From the NCBI RefSeq assembly GCF_019823065.1, contig NZ_CP081966.1, positions 4,495,501 through 4,559,500 of the forward strand: DNA of 64,000 bases, read 5' to 3'. This document shows, in pieces, positions 20,981 through 29,712 of the stretch. The first letter of the stretch is position 1. Every line of letters begins with the position of its first letter. Both the position numbers and the translations under genes were made by a program. Below the pieces are notes generated by a model. That model was given only the letters and a program-made list of their open reading frames with translations, was not told the origin of the DNA and did not search any database. This stretch comes from Pseudomonas mosselii (GTDB lineage: Bacteria > Pseudomonadota > Gammaproteobacteria > Pseudomonadales > Pseudomonadaceae).

Positions 20981-22399
20981 TTACTTGGCGATGCTGCCAG
21001 CAGCGCCATTGGCCTGGGAGCCACGCTTGCTCTTCAGTTGGTAGGCCACATACATCACCACCAGCCATACCGGCATGGCGTACACCGATACCTGGATGCC
21101 CGGGATCTGCAGCATGATGCCGAGGATCAGCACCACGAAGGCCAGCACCAGGTAGTTGCCGTACGGGTACCACAGCGCCTTGAACAGCGGCTTCTGGCCG
21201 GTGCGGTTGAGGTGCTGGCGGAACTTCAGGTGCGAGTAGCTGATCATCGCCCAGTTGATCACCAGGGTCGCCACCACCAGCGACATCAGCAGCTCCAGGG
21301 CATTCTGCGGCATCAGGTAGTTGAGCAGCACCGCGATCAGGGTCACGGCCGCCGACACCAGGATCGAGCGTACCGGCACGCCGCGACGGTCGACCTTGGC
21401 CAGCGCCGCCGGGGCATCGCCCTGCTCGGCCATGCCCAGCAGCATGCGGGCATTGCAGTAGGTGCCGCTGTTGTACACCGACAGCGCCGCGGTCAGGACC
21501 ACGAAGTTCAGCAGGTGCGCGGCCACGTCGCTACCCAGCAGCGAGAAGACCTGGACGAACGGGCTGCTGCCGTAGCTGCCGCCGGAAGCGTCGATGCTCG
21601 CCACCAGGCTGTCCCACGGGGTCAGCGACAGCAGCACCACCAGGGCGCCCACGTAGAAAATCAGGATGCGGTAGATGACCTGGTTGATCGCCTTGGGGAT
21701 CACGGTCTTCGGCTTGTCGGCCTCGGCTGCGGTGAAGCCGAGCATTTCCAGGCCACCGAAGGAGAACATGATGAAGGCCAGGGCCATCACCAGGCCGCTG
21801 ACGCCATGCGGGAAGAAGCCGCCATGGGCCCACAGGTTGGTCACCGACGCTTCCGGGCCGCCACTGCCACTGGTCAGCAGGTAGGCGCCGAGGCCGATCA
21901 TGCCGACGATAGCGGCGACCTTGATGATCGCGAACCAGAACTCGGCCTCGCCGAAGAACTTCACGTTCATCAGGTTGATGGCGTTGATCAGCAGGAAGAA
22001 CGCCGCCGCGGTCACCCAGGTCGGGATCTCCGGCCACCAGTAATGGACGTACTTGCCCACTGCCGACAGCTCCGACATGCCCACCAGGATGTACAGCACC
22101 CAGCAGTTCCAGCCCGACAAGAAGCCGGCGAAACCACCCCAGTACTTGTGTGCAAAGTGGCTGAACGAGCCGGCCACCGGCTCTTCGACGATCATCTCGC
22201 CGAGCTGGCGCATGATCATGAAGGCGATGAAGCCGCAGATCGCATAGCCGAGGATCATCGACGGACCGGCGGACTTCATCACGCCGGCCGAGCCCAGGAA
22301 CAATCCGGTGCCGATCGCGCCACCCAGGGCGATCAGTTGGATATGGCGGTTCTTCAAGCCACGCTTGAGCTCGCCAGACTGTGAATTATGTCCACTCAT
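20981..22399 (-). CDS. aroP: Aromatic amino acid permease AroP
   Basis: This 472-residue APC-family proton symporter takes up phenylalanine, tyrosine and tryptophan across the inner membrane. It has about 12 transmembrane helices. The AAP signature is present (LGGAIGTGLFLGSAGVMKSA around residues 25-45, then YAICGFIAFMIMRQLGEM). The N-terminus MSGHNSQSGELKRGLKNRH and the length match AroP. I chose the ATG at 22399; the frame extends 25 codons upstream without a homologous N-terminus. Its supply of phenylalanine fits with the phh genes 11 kb away. A sigma-70-like promoter lies about 200 nt upstream. Confidence 0.92.
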   Translation of the reverse strand: MSGHNSQSGELKRGLKNRHIQLIALGGAIGTGLFLGSAGVMKSAGPSMILGYAICGFIAFMIMRQLGEMIVEEPVAGSFSHFAHKYWGGFAGFLSGWNCWVLYILVGMSELSAVGKYVHYWWPEIPTWVTAAAFFLLINAINLMNVKFFGEAEFWFAIIKVAAIVGMIGLGAYLLTSGSGGPEASVTNLWAHGGFFPHGVSGLVMALAFIMFSFGGLEMLGFTAAEADKPKTVIPKAINQVIYRILIFYVGALVVLLSLTPWDSLVASIDASGGSYGSSPFVQVFSLLGSDVAAHLLNFVVLTAALSVYNSGTYCNARMLLGMAEQGDAPAALAKVDRRGVPVRSILVSAAVTLIAVLLNYLMPQNALELLMSLVVATLVINWAMISYSHLKFRQHLNRTGQKPLFKALWYPYGNYLVLAFVVLILGIMLQIPGIQVSVYAMPVWLVVMYVAYQLKSKRGSQANGAAGSIAK

Positions 22400-22594
22400 G
22401 AACGAAGTCACCTGCTTGTTTTTATCTGTGACGGAATCGGACCCACCGCACTCGTGGCGCAGCGGAATGGGCAAGGTGGTTACCTTGGGTTCTTGGACGG
22501 GACTGTCCTGACGGGCGAGGTGCCCGGACGGATCAACCGGGTGTCAGCAAGAGTGCGCGGTACGCAAGGGGGTCACAGGTAAAACGCGGCGCAT

Positions 22595-22624
22595 TGTATA
22601 CCCCTGCAAACGCGCAGGCGTCAA
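22595..22624 (-). promoter_or_regulatory. Probable sigma-70 promoter for aroP
   Basis: On the minus strand TTGACG (22624-22619) and TATACA (22600-22595) are separated by 18 bp, close to the sigma-70 consensus. The spacer carries an inverted repeat CCTGC-N6-GCAGG, which could be an operator. It implies a leader of nearly 190 nt before the aroP start. Confidence 0.5.
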
Positions 22625-23009
22625 CGCGTTGCATCGTTTCCTGTGGAAAAAACGCACCGGTCCTGGGGTGAAGGCCTGAAAAGGCGGAGTGATCGGCGTA
22701 CATGGCGCCTCCATTTTGTTGTTTTCGATGCCTGGCTATCCTGCCTGGCTCTGCACACGGCAATGGCGCTATCTCAGCGTTTGGGCAGGGGTTTGGGAAG
22801 GGGGGAAAGGGTGTCGGGGAGGCTCTGGCGCGCAAGTCTTGGAAAGATTTTGTGACGAAGAGCGGTAAATCACTGGCAAGCCGAGGAAAAGGCCTCGAAT
22901 CGTATAATTTTCTTTACATAGTGGTTTGAAAATTTGCCACTGGCCGGGAAAATTTCTGTCTGTTCAGGTACTTGGGGCCGATTTGCCCCGTGCCATAAAC
23001 CGCAGCCAC
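22625..23009. other. Non-coding stretch between aroP promoter and rluB terminator
   Basis: About 385 bp show no protein with a ribosome binding site or recognisable domain. A lower-GC stretch lies near 22840-22960 and includes a TyrR-like box (22901-22918). Nothing else is recognised. Confidence 0.5.
22901..22918 (-). promoter_or_regulatory. Weak TyrR/PhhR-like box
   Basis: On the minus strand TGTAAA-N6-TATACG matches TGTAAA-N6-TTTACA at 10 of 12 positions, as good as the box upstream of phhA. It lies about 500 bp upstream of the aroP start, far for direct control, and could be a chance match. Confidence 0.25.
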
Positions 23010-23014
23010 AAAAA

Positions 23015-23034
23015 AGCCAGCCCGAAGGCTGGCT
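23015..23034 (-). terminator. Intrinsic terminator of rluB
   Basis: Perfect 8-bp stem AGCCAGCC / GGCTGGCT with a CGAA loop; the A-run just before it becomes a U-run in the minus-strand transcript. It lies about 20 nt past the rluB stop. Confidence 0.85.
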
Positions 23035-23053
23035 CTTTCGCTACCGAGGCGAA

Positions 23054-24118
23054 TCAGCCACGCGGCTTGCCGCGGCCACGGCCGGCAGGCTTGTCGCCCT
23101 CGGGACGGGCCGGACGCTTGCGCATCTCGCTCGGGCGCTCGGCCACCGTGCTGCCACGACCACTCTTGCGCGGCGCAGACTCTTCACGCGGCGCGCGCGC
23201 CGGGCGCTCGGCCTTACCTTCGGCAGCCGGACGCAAAGTGCGCACACGCTCGCCACGCCCCAGCGGACGGGTCGACTTGCGCTGCAGACGCTCGAGCTTG
23301 TCCTTGGCCTTGAGCTTCATCTCCGGCAGCGCCACTGGCTGCAGGCCGACTTCGGCGGCCAGGATGTCGATCTCGCCCTGGCTCATTTCGCGCCAGCGGC
23401 CCATCGGCAGGTCGGAGTTGAGGAACACCGGGCCGAAACGCACACGCTTCAGGCGGCTGACCACCACGCCCTGGGATTCCCACAGGCGGCGCACTTCACG
23501 GTTGCGGCCTTCCATCACCACGCAGTGGTACCAGTGGTTGAAGCCTTCGCCGCCCGGTGCCTTCTGGATGTCAGTGAACTTGGCCGGGCCGTCCTCGAGC
23601 ACCACGCCGGCCTTGAGGCGATCGATCATGTCGTCGTCGACCTCACCGCGCACACGCACGGCGTACTCGCGGTCCATTTCATAGGACGGGTGCATCAGGC
23701 GGTTGGCCAGCTCGCCGTCGGTGGTGAACAGCAGCAGGCCGGTGGTGTTGATGTCCAAACGGCCGATATTGATCCAGCGGCCCTCTTTCGGGCGCGGCAG
23801 GCGGTCGAACACGGTCGGGCGGCCTTCCGGGTCGTCACGGGTGCAGATTTCGCCGTCGGGCTTGTTGTACATGATCACGCGGCGGGTCGCCTCGGCGGCC
23901 TCGACACGCTTGATCAGCTTGCCGTCTACGGTGATGGCGTCGTGCAGGTCGACGCGCAGGCCCAGGGTGGCCTCGACGCCGTTGACCTTGATACGGCCCT
24001 GGCCGATCCAGGCCTCGACGTCACGACGCGAGCCGACGCCGATGCGCGCCAGCACTTTCTGCAGCTTTTCGCCGGACGGCGGGGTAGGTTGTTGGTCTTG
24101 CAGGTCTTTGTCACTCAT
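23054..24118 (-). CDS. rluB: 23S rRNA pseudouridine synthase RluB
   Basis: This 354-residue enzyme makes pseudouridine at position 2605 of 23S rRNA (E. coli numbering). It has an N-terminal S4 RNA-binding domain (KLQKVLARIGVGSRRDVEAW, residues 18-75). The catalytic domain follows with the conserved GRLDINTTGLLLFTTDG, whose Asp is the nucleophile. After about residue 260 comes a long Arg/Lys/Gly/Pro-rich disordered tail, as usual for RluB in gammaproteobacteria. It is the distal gene after scpAB on the minus strand, separated from scpB by 174 nt and ended by a clear terminator. Confidence 0.95.
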   Translation of the reverse strand: MSDKDLQDQQPTPPSGEKLQKVLARIGVGSRRDVEAWIGQGRIKVNGVEATLGLRVDLHDAITVDGKLIKRVEAAEATRRVIMYNKPDGEICTRDDPEGRPTVFDRLPRPKEGRWINIGRLDINTTGLLLFTTDGELANRLMHPSYEMDREYAVRVRGEVDDDMIDRLKAGVVLEDGPAKFTDIQKAPGGEGFNHWYHCVVMEGRNREVRRLWESQGVVVSRLKRVRFGPVFLNSDLPMGRWREMSQGEIDILAAEVGLQPVALPEMKLKAKDKLERLQRKSTRPLGRGERVRTLRPAAEGKAERPARAPREESAPRKSGRGSTVAERPSEMRKRPARPEGDKPAGRGRGKPRG

Positions 24119-24257
24119 CTGGGCACCTCCCGGTGTAGTAGTGAAAGCGGGCGCGCATCATACGCGGTTCGGCGGGGGAACGCACTGGAGGGTAGAAGGT
24201 TTTTGATGATAGCTCTGTAGGTTCCGCCCAAAGGTATGCGTTGGCGATGCCAGCCTC

Positions 24258-24282
24258 ATCGCGGGGCAAGCCCGCTCCCACA
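24258..24282. repeat. Single REP half-element
   Basis: One arm of the REP family (ATCGCGGGGCAAGCCCGCTC) lies between rluB and scpB. No partner arm is nearby. Confidence 0.6.
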
Positions 24283-24292
24283 AAGCCGGCAG

Positions 24293-25054
24293 TCAGGCCT
24301 TTGGTTCATCCTCGGGCTCGATGGACGCCTCATCGCGCAAATCATCGAAATCGGTCTTGAGCCCCTCTTCCATCGCATCCAGCTCAACCAGCAGCGAGCG
24401 AAAACTGGTCTCCTCCTTGGACTCCACCTCTTCGCCCTCCTCGTCCAGGCTGGCATCGGCCATGGCTTGCAGATGCGCTGGCACCGGCGCCTCGTCCGGA
24501 TCGAGCATCGGTTCAGGCTCCAACTCGCGCAACTCGGCCAATGCCGGCAGCTCGTCGAGGCTCTTGAGGTTGAAGTGATCGAGAAACGCCTTGGTGGTGG
24601 CGAACATCGCCGGCCGGCCAGGCACCTCGCGGTAGCCGACGATACGGATCCACTCGCGCTCCATCAGGGTCTTGATGATGTTGCTGTTGACCGCCACGCC
24701 GCGCACGTCCTCGATCTCGCCACGGGTGATGGGCTGGCGATAGGCGATCAGCGCCATGGTTTCCAGCAGCGCGCGGGAATAGCGCTGCGGGCGCTCCTCC
24801 CACAGGCGACCGACCCAGGGCGCATAGTCTTCGCGAATCTGCAGGCGATAGCCGCTGGCCACCTCCTTGAGCTCGAAGGCACGGCCGCTGCAGGACTTGC
24901 CCAGCACCTCCAGGGCCTTCTTGAAAACAGCGGGGGCCGGGCGCTCGGCCTCCTCGAACAACTCGTGAAGGCGTTCGAGGGATTGCGGCTTGCCCGAGGC
25001 AAGCAGGAAGGCCTCGATCAGCGACGCCAGTTCGCGGGGTTCGTTCAGGTTCAT
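24293..25054 (-). CDS. scpB: Segregation and condensation protein B
   Basis: This 253-residue kleisin-associated winged-helix protein works with ScpA and SMC in chromosome compaction. The conserved core is present (LETMALIAYRQPITRGEIEDVRGV, around residues 95-120), followed by GRPAMFATTKAFLDHFNLKSL. A Glu-rich acidic tail follows residue 190. It lies 14 nt after scpA on the same strand. An SMC partner is not in this window; many Pseudomonas use MksB or SMC elsewhere. Confidence 0.95.
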   Translation of the reverse strand: MNLNEPRELASLIEAFLLASGKPQSLERLHELFEEAERPAPAVFKKALEVLGKSCSGRAFELKEVASGYRLQIREDYAPWVGRLWEERPQRYSRALLETMALIAYRQPITRGEIEDVRGVAVNSNIIKTLMEREWIRIVGYREVPGRPAMFATTKAFLDHFNLKSLDELPALAELRELEPEPMLDPDEAPVPAHLQAMADASLDEEGEEVESKEETSFRSLLVELDAMEEGLKTDFDDLRDEASIEPEDEPKA

Positions 25055-25068
25055 CGGTAGTCGTCAGG

Positions 25069-25896
25069 TCACTCTGCCCGGGCACGGACGTGGATCGGGG
25101 CGAAAGGCTCATTTTGCACGAGTTCGATCAGCGATTCCTTCACCAGTTCGAGAATCGCCATGAAGGTCACCACCACGCCGAGCTTGCCCTCCTCGCGGGT
25201 GAACAGTTCGACGAAAGGCACGAAGCCACCGCCCTTGAGGCGTTCGAGCACCTCGCTCATGCGCTCGCGGGTCGACAAGGTCTCGCGGGTGATCTGGTGG
25301 CTCTCGAACAGGTCGTTGCGGCGCATGACCTCGGCCATGGACAGCAGGATCTCCTCCAGCGCCACCTCCGGCAGCAGCTTGCGCACCTTGGCCTGGGGCG
25401 CCTCGAGGCGCGGCACGACGACGTCGCGGCCAACCCGCGGCAGTTCATCGATGCCTTCGGCGGCAGCCTTGAAGCGCTCGTACTCCTGCAGGCGGCGGAT
25501 CAGTTCGGCGCGCGGGTCGCCCTCCTCTTCCTCGATCTCGCTGGAGCGCGGCAGCAACATGCGCGACTTGATCTCGGCGAGCATGGCGGCCATCACCAGG
25601 TACTCGGCGGCCAGTTCCAGGCGCACGCTCTTCATCAGTTCGACATAGCCCATGTACTGGCGAGTGATCTCGGCCACCGGAATGTCGAGGATGTCGATGT
25701 TCTGCTTGCGGATCAGGTACAGCAGCAGATCCAGCGGGCCTTCGAAGGCCTCAAGGATCACTTCCAGCGCGTCCGGCGGGATGTACAGGTCAACCGGCAG
25801 CTCGGTCAGGGCTTCGCCGTAGACCAGGGCCAATTGCAACTGCTGCGGCGCTTCAGCCTCCAGGGCCGGCGCCTCGGGCGCTTCCAGCTGGCTCAC
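25069..25896 (-). CDS. scpA: Segregation and condensation protein A (kleisin)
   Basis: This 275-residue kleisin bridges SMC heads and binds ScpB. The family core is seen as FEGPLDLLLYLIRKQNIDILDIPVAEIT (quoted in part: GPLDLLLYLIRKQ, residues 53-65) and MAAMLAEIKSRMLLP. A C-terminal winged-helix segment ends the protein. Its ATG overlaps the stop codon of the upstream YciO-like gene by 4 nt, so the cluster is translationally coupled. About 40 N-terminal residues before the kleisin core are rich in Glu, Ala and Pro. Confidence 0.95.
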   Translation of the reverse strand: MSQLEAPEAPALEAEAPQQLQLALVYGEALTELPVDLYIPPDALEVILEAFEGPLDLLLYLIRKQNIDILDIPVAEITRQYMGYVELMKSVRLELAAEYLVMAAMLAEIKSRMLLPRSSEIEEEEGDPRAELIRRLQEYERFKAAAEGIDELPRVGRDVVVPRLEAPQAKVRKLLPEVALEEILLSMAEVMRRNDLFESHQITRETLSTRERMSEVLERLKGGGFVPFVELFTREEGKLGVVVTFMAILELVKESLIELVQNEPFAPIHVRARAE

Positions 25897-26522
25897 ACGT
25901 TGACCAGGAACGGCGTGGGGTCGCCGCAGCCTTCACGGATCAGCTCCGGCTCGTCACCGGACAGGTCGATGACGGTCGAAGCCTTCAGGTCGCCGAAGCC
26001 ACCGTCGATGATCAGGTCGACATGGTGCTCCAGGCGCTGGCGGATCTCGTAGGGATCGGTCATCGGCTCATCGTCACCCGGCAGGATGAGGCTGACGCTC
26101 ATCAGCGGCTCGCCAAGCTCTTCGAGCAGGGCCAGGACGATGGGGTTGGACGGCACGCGCAAGCCGATGGTACGGCGCTTGTCGTGCAACAACAGGCGCG
26201 GCACTTCACGGGTGGCGTTGAGGATGAAGGTATAGGGCCCCGGAATGTGCGCCTTGAGCAGGCGGAACGTCGCCGTGTCGATCTTGGCGAAAGTGCCCAT
26301 CTCGGACAGGTCGCAGCACAGCAGGGTGAAGTTGTGGTTCTTGTCCAACTGGCGCAGGCGGCGCACCCGCTCGATGGCACCTTTGTCGCCGATCTGGCAG
26401 CCCATCGCATAGGCCGAGTCGGTCGGGTAGACCACGACCCCACCCTTGCGGATAATCTCGACCGCCTGCTTGATCAGGCGCGCCTGCGGATTTTCCGCGT
26501 GGATCTGGAAAAATTGGCTCAC
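25893..26522 (-). CDS. yciO: YciO-type Sua5/YrdC family protein
   Basis: This protein of about 209 residues has the Sua5/YrdC/YciO fold. Motifs are KGGVVVYPTDSAYAMGCQIG and KNHNFTLLCCDLSEMGTFAK, with PSNPIVLALLEELGEPLMSV nearer the C-terminus. YciO is a paralogue of TsaC, the threonylcarbamoyl-AMP synthase for tRNA t6A; its own activity is much weaker and its role is unsettled. I chose a GTG start at 26522, which gives MSQFFQIH as in homologues, has AGGA upstream and leaves a 13-nt gap to the preceding gene. An ATG at 26558 has no good ribosome binding site and would overlap that gene. Confidence 0.85.
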   Translation of the reverse strand: MSQFFQIHAENPQARLIKQAVEIIRKGGVVVYPTDSAYAMGCQIGDKGAIERVRRLRQLDKNHNFTLLCCDLSEMGTFAKIDTATFRLLKAHIPGPYTFILNATREVPRLLLHDKRRTIGLRVPSNPIVLALLEELGEPLMSVSLILPGDDEPMTDPYEIRQRLEHHVDLIIDGGFGDLKASTVIDLSGDEPELIREGCGDPTPFLVNV

Positions 26523-26535
26523 GTAGTCGTCCTGT

Positions 26536-27396
26536 TCATACCGCCATAGGCTGTTCATGTCGGAATCGGCGCCACAGGGGTGGCAGGTCCTCGGGCAATG
26601 GCCGGTAGGCACCGATCTCGCCCCAGGTGCCAGGGCCGTGGAAGTCACTGCCGGCGCTTGCCAGCAAGCCGAACTCACGGGTAAGGATCGACATGGTCCC
26701 CACCTGCTCGGGCGGCATCATCCCATTGACCACCTCCAGCGCCTGCCCTCCTGCCTGAATATAGTCGGCAATCAGCCGTCTGCGCTTGCTGCGGGTCAGT
26801 TCGTAGTGCATGGGATGGGCCAGGCTCACCCAGGCATTGGACTGGCGCAACGTGGCGACAGTTTCCTCCAGCGTCGGCCAGTGCAGCTTGACGTCCCCCA
26901 ACTTGCCGGCGCCCAGCCACTTGCGAAAGGCCTCGCCACGGTCCTTGACGAAACCTGCGCGCACCAGGAATTCGGCGAAGTGCGGGCGCGCCGGAGCGTT
27001 GCCGCTGTCACCCAGCTCCTGCTGCACGGCGCGCGCGCCGTCCAGCGCGCCGGGCATGCCCTTGGCCGCCAGCTTGCGGTCGATTTCCTCGGCGCGCAGC
27101 CAGCGGCCACGGTGCAGGTTGTCGATGGCCTCGAGCAAGGGCGGGGCACCGAGCGGAAAATCGTAACCCAGCACATGGATGGTGGCGCCGCCCCAGGTGC
27201 ACGACAACTCCACCCCGCTGATCCACTGCATGCCGTTGTCCAGGCAGGCCTGGCGGGCCTCGGGCAGGCCTTCGAGGGTGTCGTGGTCGGTGAGAGACAG
27301 CATCCGCACCCCGTGCTCATGGGCCCGGGCGACCAGTGCCGTGGGCGACATGGCGCCGTCGGAGGCCGTGCTGTGACAGTGCAGATCAACATTCAT
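26536..27396 (-). CDS. rnm: PHP-domain 5'-3' exoribonuclease (RNase AM / YciV / TrpH)
   Basis: This 286-residue PHP phosphoesterase opens with the metal motif [11 protein letters not shown] and has SLTDHD near residue 37 and [13 protein letters not shown] near the C-terminus, all metal ligands of the family. The E. coli homologue trims 5' ends of rRNAs and hydrolyses 3',5'-bisphosphonucleotides. It is the first gene of the cluster leading into yciO and scpA, as in many gammaproteobacteria, and is divergent from yciB. Family membership is clear; the substrate is inferred. Confidence 0.9.
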   Translation of the reverse strand: MNVDLHCHSTASDGAMSPTALVARAHEHGVRMLSLTDHDTLEGLPEARQACLDNGMQWISGVELSCTWGGATIHVLGYDFPLGAPPLLEAIDNLHRGRWLRAEEIDRKLAAKGMPGALDGARAVQQELGDSGNAPARPHFAEFLVRAGFVKDRGEAFRKWLGAGKLGDVKLHWPTLEETVATLRQSNAWVSLAHPMHYELTRSKRRRLIADYIQAGGQALEVVNGMMPPEQVGTMSILTREFGLLASAGSDFHGPGTWGEIGAYRPLPEDLPPLWRRFRHEQPMAV

Positions 27397-27463
27397 GGAG
27401 GAGCGCTTTCGCAGGAATCGATGTTTGTTATTATGCCGTCACATCCCGCTTCTGGCTGCCACT

Positions 27464-28060
27464 GTGAAACAATTCATCGATTTCATCCCGCTGCTGCTGT
27501 TCTTCATTGTCTACAAACTGGACCCGCGCCCGGTCGAATTCGCCGGCCACGGCTTCGAGTTTGGCGGGATCTACAGCGCCACCGCCATGCTGATCGCCAG
27601 CTCCGTGGTGGTCTACGGCGCGCTGTTCCTGCGCCACGGCAAGCTGGAAAAGGGCCAGTTGCTGACCCTGGTTGCCTGCCTGGTGTTCGGCGGCCTGACC
27701 CTGGCCTTCCACAGCGAGACCTTCCTCAAATGGAAGGCGCCGGTGGTCAACTGGCTGTTCGCCCTGGCCTTCGCCGGCAGCCACTTCATCGGTGACCGGG
27801 TGCTGATCAAGCGCATCATGGGCCACGCCCTGACACTCCCTGAAACAGTCTGGACCCGCCTGAACCTGGCGTGGATCGGCTTCTTCCTGGTGTGCGGCGC
27901 CGCCAACCTGTTCGTCGCCTTCACCTTCCAGGACATCTGGGTCGACTTCAAGGTGTTCGGCAGCCTGGGCATGACCGTGCTGTTCCTGGTGGCCCAGGGT
28001 GTCTACCTGTCGCGTCACCTGCACGATACCGACCCTTCCACCTCCAAACCCAAGGACTGA
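27464..28060 (+). CDS. yciB: Inner-membrane septation protein YciB
   Basis: This 198-residue protein has five or so transmembrane helices and belongs to the IspA/YciB family, linked to cell envelope integrity and septation. The hallmark N-terminus [17 protein letters not shown] and the later [20 protein letters not shown] are present. A GTG at 27464 gives the family start; longer frames lack homology. It is divergent from rnm and followed one base later by a YciI-type gene, as in E. coli's yciB-yciI neighbourhood. Confidence 0.93.
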   Translation: MKQFIDFIPLLLFFIVYKLDPRPVEFAGHGFEFGGIYSATAMLIASSVVVYGALFLRHGKLEKGQLLTLVACLVFGGLTLAFHSETFLKWKAPVVNWLFALAFAGSHFIGDRVLIKRIMGHALTLPETVWTRLNLAWIGFFLVCGAANLFVAFTFQDIWVDFKVFGSLGMTVLFLVAQGVYLSRHLHDTDPSTSKPKD

Positions 28061-28061
28061 C

Positions 28062-28361
28062 ATGCTCTACGCCATCATCGCCAGCGACGTCGAAAACTCC
28101 CTGGAAAAACGCCTGGCCGCACGCCCCGCCCATATTGAGCGCCTGCAACAGCTCAAGGCCGAGGGCCGTGTAGTGCTTGCCGGCCCGCACCCTGCCATCG
28201 ACAGCAACGACCCGGGAGCCGCCGGTTTCAGCGGCAGCCTGATCGTCGCCGAGTTCGATTCGCTGGCGTCGGCCCAGGCCTGGGCCGACGCCGACCCGTA
28301 CATCGCCGCGGGCGTCTACGACAAGGTCGTGGTCAAGCCATTCAAGCAAGTCCTGCCATAA
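28062..28361 (+). CDS. yciI: YciI-like protein
   Basis: This 99-residue ferredoxin-like dimer of the YciI family contains the conserved His/Asp pair in [11 protein letters not shown] and [11 protein letters not shown] and ends [20 protein letters not shown]. No catalytic activity is established for most members. It begins one base after the yciB stop and is clearly co-transcribed. I chose the ATG at 28062, which gives the family start MLYAIIASD. Confidence 0.9.
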   Translation: MLYAIIASDVENSLEKRLAARPAHIERLQQLKAEGRVVLAGPHPAIDSNDPGAAGFSGSLIVAEFDSLASAQAWADADPYIAAGVYDKVVVKPFKQVLP

Positions 28362-28505
28362 ACGGGCTGTTGAGCACAGGCCTTGTGGTAGCAGGCCAAG
28401 GCCGCGCCGACAAAGCCTGCTTCTTGCCACACCCCGCGCTGCGCTATTCATAAATTCCGACAACCGGCCGACAACCTCCTGAATCGATACGAATCAGGAG
28501 TTCCA

Positions 28506-28898
28506 ATGCGTCAAGGTCCGATGTCCCTGCTGCTTTGCCTGTTGCTGTCGTCCCCTTTCGCCGCGGCCGAACAGCCGCTGTCGCTGGAAGCCGGGGCGCG
28601 GATCACCGAGCTGCAGCAGCGCCTGGAAGAAAGCGAGAAACAGCGCGACGCGCTGACCCTGCAACTGCAGAACCAGGACAACGCGCGCGAAAGCGCCCAA
28701 CTCTCGCGCCTGCGCCAGGACAACCAGCGTCTGAAGCTGGCGGTCAAGGAGCTGCAGGCCGCCAGCAGCGCGCCCCAGCGCCTGCTCACCGACCAGCAGC
28801 AGTGGTTCCTGATCGGTTCGGTCGTTGCACTGTTGTCGGCAGTCTGCGGTATCTTAGCCAGCGGCGGACACAGAAGACGCCGGCAATGGTTGAATTGA
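28506..28898 (+). CDS. Coiled-coil membrane protein with signal peptide (YgiM-like tail)
   Basis: This 130-residue protein has a signal peptide (MSLLLCLLLSSPFAAA), then a heptad-rich coiled coil (about residues 28-85) and a C-terminal transmembrane helix (WFLIGSVVALLSAVCGILAS) ending in a basic stretch (HRRRRQWLN). The tail resembles the C-terminus of YgiM/SH3-type proteins, but no SH3 domain is visible here. A GGAG ribosome binding site precedes the start. It lies 7 nt before the response regulator gene and is probably co-transcribed, so it may be an envelope sensor or accessory of the Cpx-type system. Function unknown. Confidence 0.75.
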   Translation: MRQGPMSLLLCLLLSSPFAAAEQPLSLEAGARITELQQRLEESEKQRDALTLQLQNQDNARESAQLSRLRQDNQRLKLAVKELQAASSAPQRLLTDQQQWFLIGSVVALLSAVCGILASGGHRRRRQWLN

Positions 28899-28905
28899 GT
28901 GAGAC

Positions 28906-29583
28906 ATGAGCGAGCTGTTACTGATTGATGATGACCAGGAACTGTGCGAGCTGCTCGGCAGCTGGCTGACCCAGGAAGGGTTTGCGGTGCGCGCCTGCCA
29001 CGATGGCCAGAGTGCGCGCCAGGCCTTGGCCACCCACGCCCCGGCGGCGGTGGTGCTGGATGTCATGCTGCCCGATGGCAGCGGCCTGGAACTGCTCAAA
29101 CAGTTGCGCAGCGAGCACACCGACCTGCCGGTGCTGATGCTCTCGGCCCGGGGCGAGCCGCTGGACCGCATCCTCGGCCTGGAGCTGGGCGCCGACGACT
29201 ACCTGGCCAAGCCCTGCGACCCCCGCGAGCTCACCGCCCGCCTGCGCGCCGTGCTGCGCCGCAGCCACCCCAGCGCGCCCAGCAGCCAGGTCGAGATCGG
29301 CGACCTGACCTTCAGCCCGGTGCGTGGCGTGGTCAGCATCGACGAGCGCGAGATGACCCTTACGCTGTCCGAGAGCCGCATCCTCGAGGCGCTGCTGCGC
29401 CAGCCCGGCGAGCCGCTGGACAAGCAGGAACTGGCGCAGATCGGCCTGGGTCGCAAGCTCACGCTTTATGACCGCAGCCTGGACATGCACGTCAGCAACC
29501 TGCGCAAGAAGATCGGCCCGCACCCGGATGGCCGCCCGCGCATCGTTGCCCTGCGCAGCCGCGGCTACTACTACAGCTTGTAG
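28906..29583 (+). CDS. cpxR: OmpR-family response regulator (CpxR-like)
   Basis: This 225-residue two-domain regulator has a receiver with acidic pocket DDD (LLIDDDQEL), phosphoacceptor Asp in VVLDVMLPDG near residue 52 and lysine in LAKPCDPREL near residue 103. A C-terminal winged helix follows (LTLSESRILEALLRQPGEPL to VSNLRKKIG). It most resembles CpxR. The locus order is regulator, CpxP/Spy-like protein, kinase. A CpxR-type box lies just downstream, in front of the chaperone gene, which supports the name. The gene follows the coiled-coil membrane protein by 7 nt. Confidence 0.88.
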   Translation: MSELLLIDDDQELCELLGSWLTQEGFAVRACHDGQSARQALATHAPAAVVLDVMLPDGSGLELLKQLRSEHTDLPVLMLSARGEPLDRILGLELGADDYLAKPCDPRELTARLRAVLRRSHPSAPSSQVEIGDLTFSPVRGVVSIDEREMTLTLSESRILEALLRQPGEPLDKQELAQIGLGRKLTLYDRSLDMHVSNLRKKIGPHPDGRPRIVALRSRGYYYSL

Positions 29584-29616
29584 GCGTTGGGGGGCCGCTT
29601 CGCGCCCCCGCTCATC

Positions 29617-29632
29617 TTTACCCAGCCTTTAC
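29617..29632 (-). promoter_or_regulatory. CpxR-type box upstream of the Spy-like gene
   Basis: Read on the minus strand it is GTAAA-N6-GTAAA, matching the CpxR consensus of two GTAAA repeats spaced by 4-8 bp. It lies about 80 nt upstream of the Spy/CpxP-like start, with TAGACT (29665-29670) as a possible -10 and no good -35, as expected for an activated promoter. Confidence 0.6.
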
Positions 29633-29712
29633 CCTCGCCTGACCGCCCTTGACCTTGATCTCCCTAGACTGGGCTCATCCGGTAACCGCCGGCCCCTGAA
29701 AGGAGAGACACC

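Noticed and set aside
22533..22855. Small frames on both strands in the aroP upstream region
   Set aside because: No ribosome binding site, no domain, and composition unlike nearby proteins; one overlaps the probable promoter.
26523..26678. Longer N-terminus for the YciO-like protein
   Set aside because: It would overlap the RNase AM gene, lacks a ribosome binding site, and does not resemble family N-termini.
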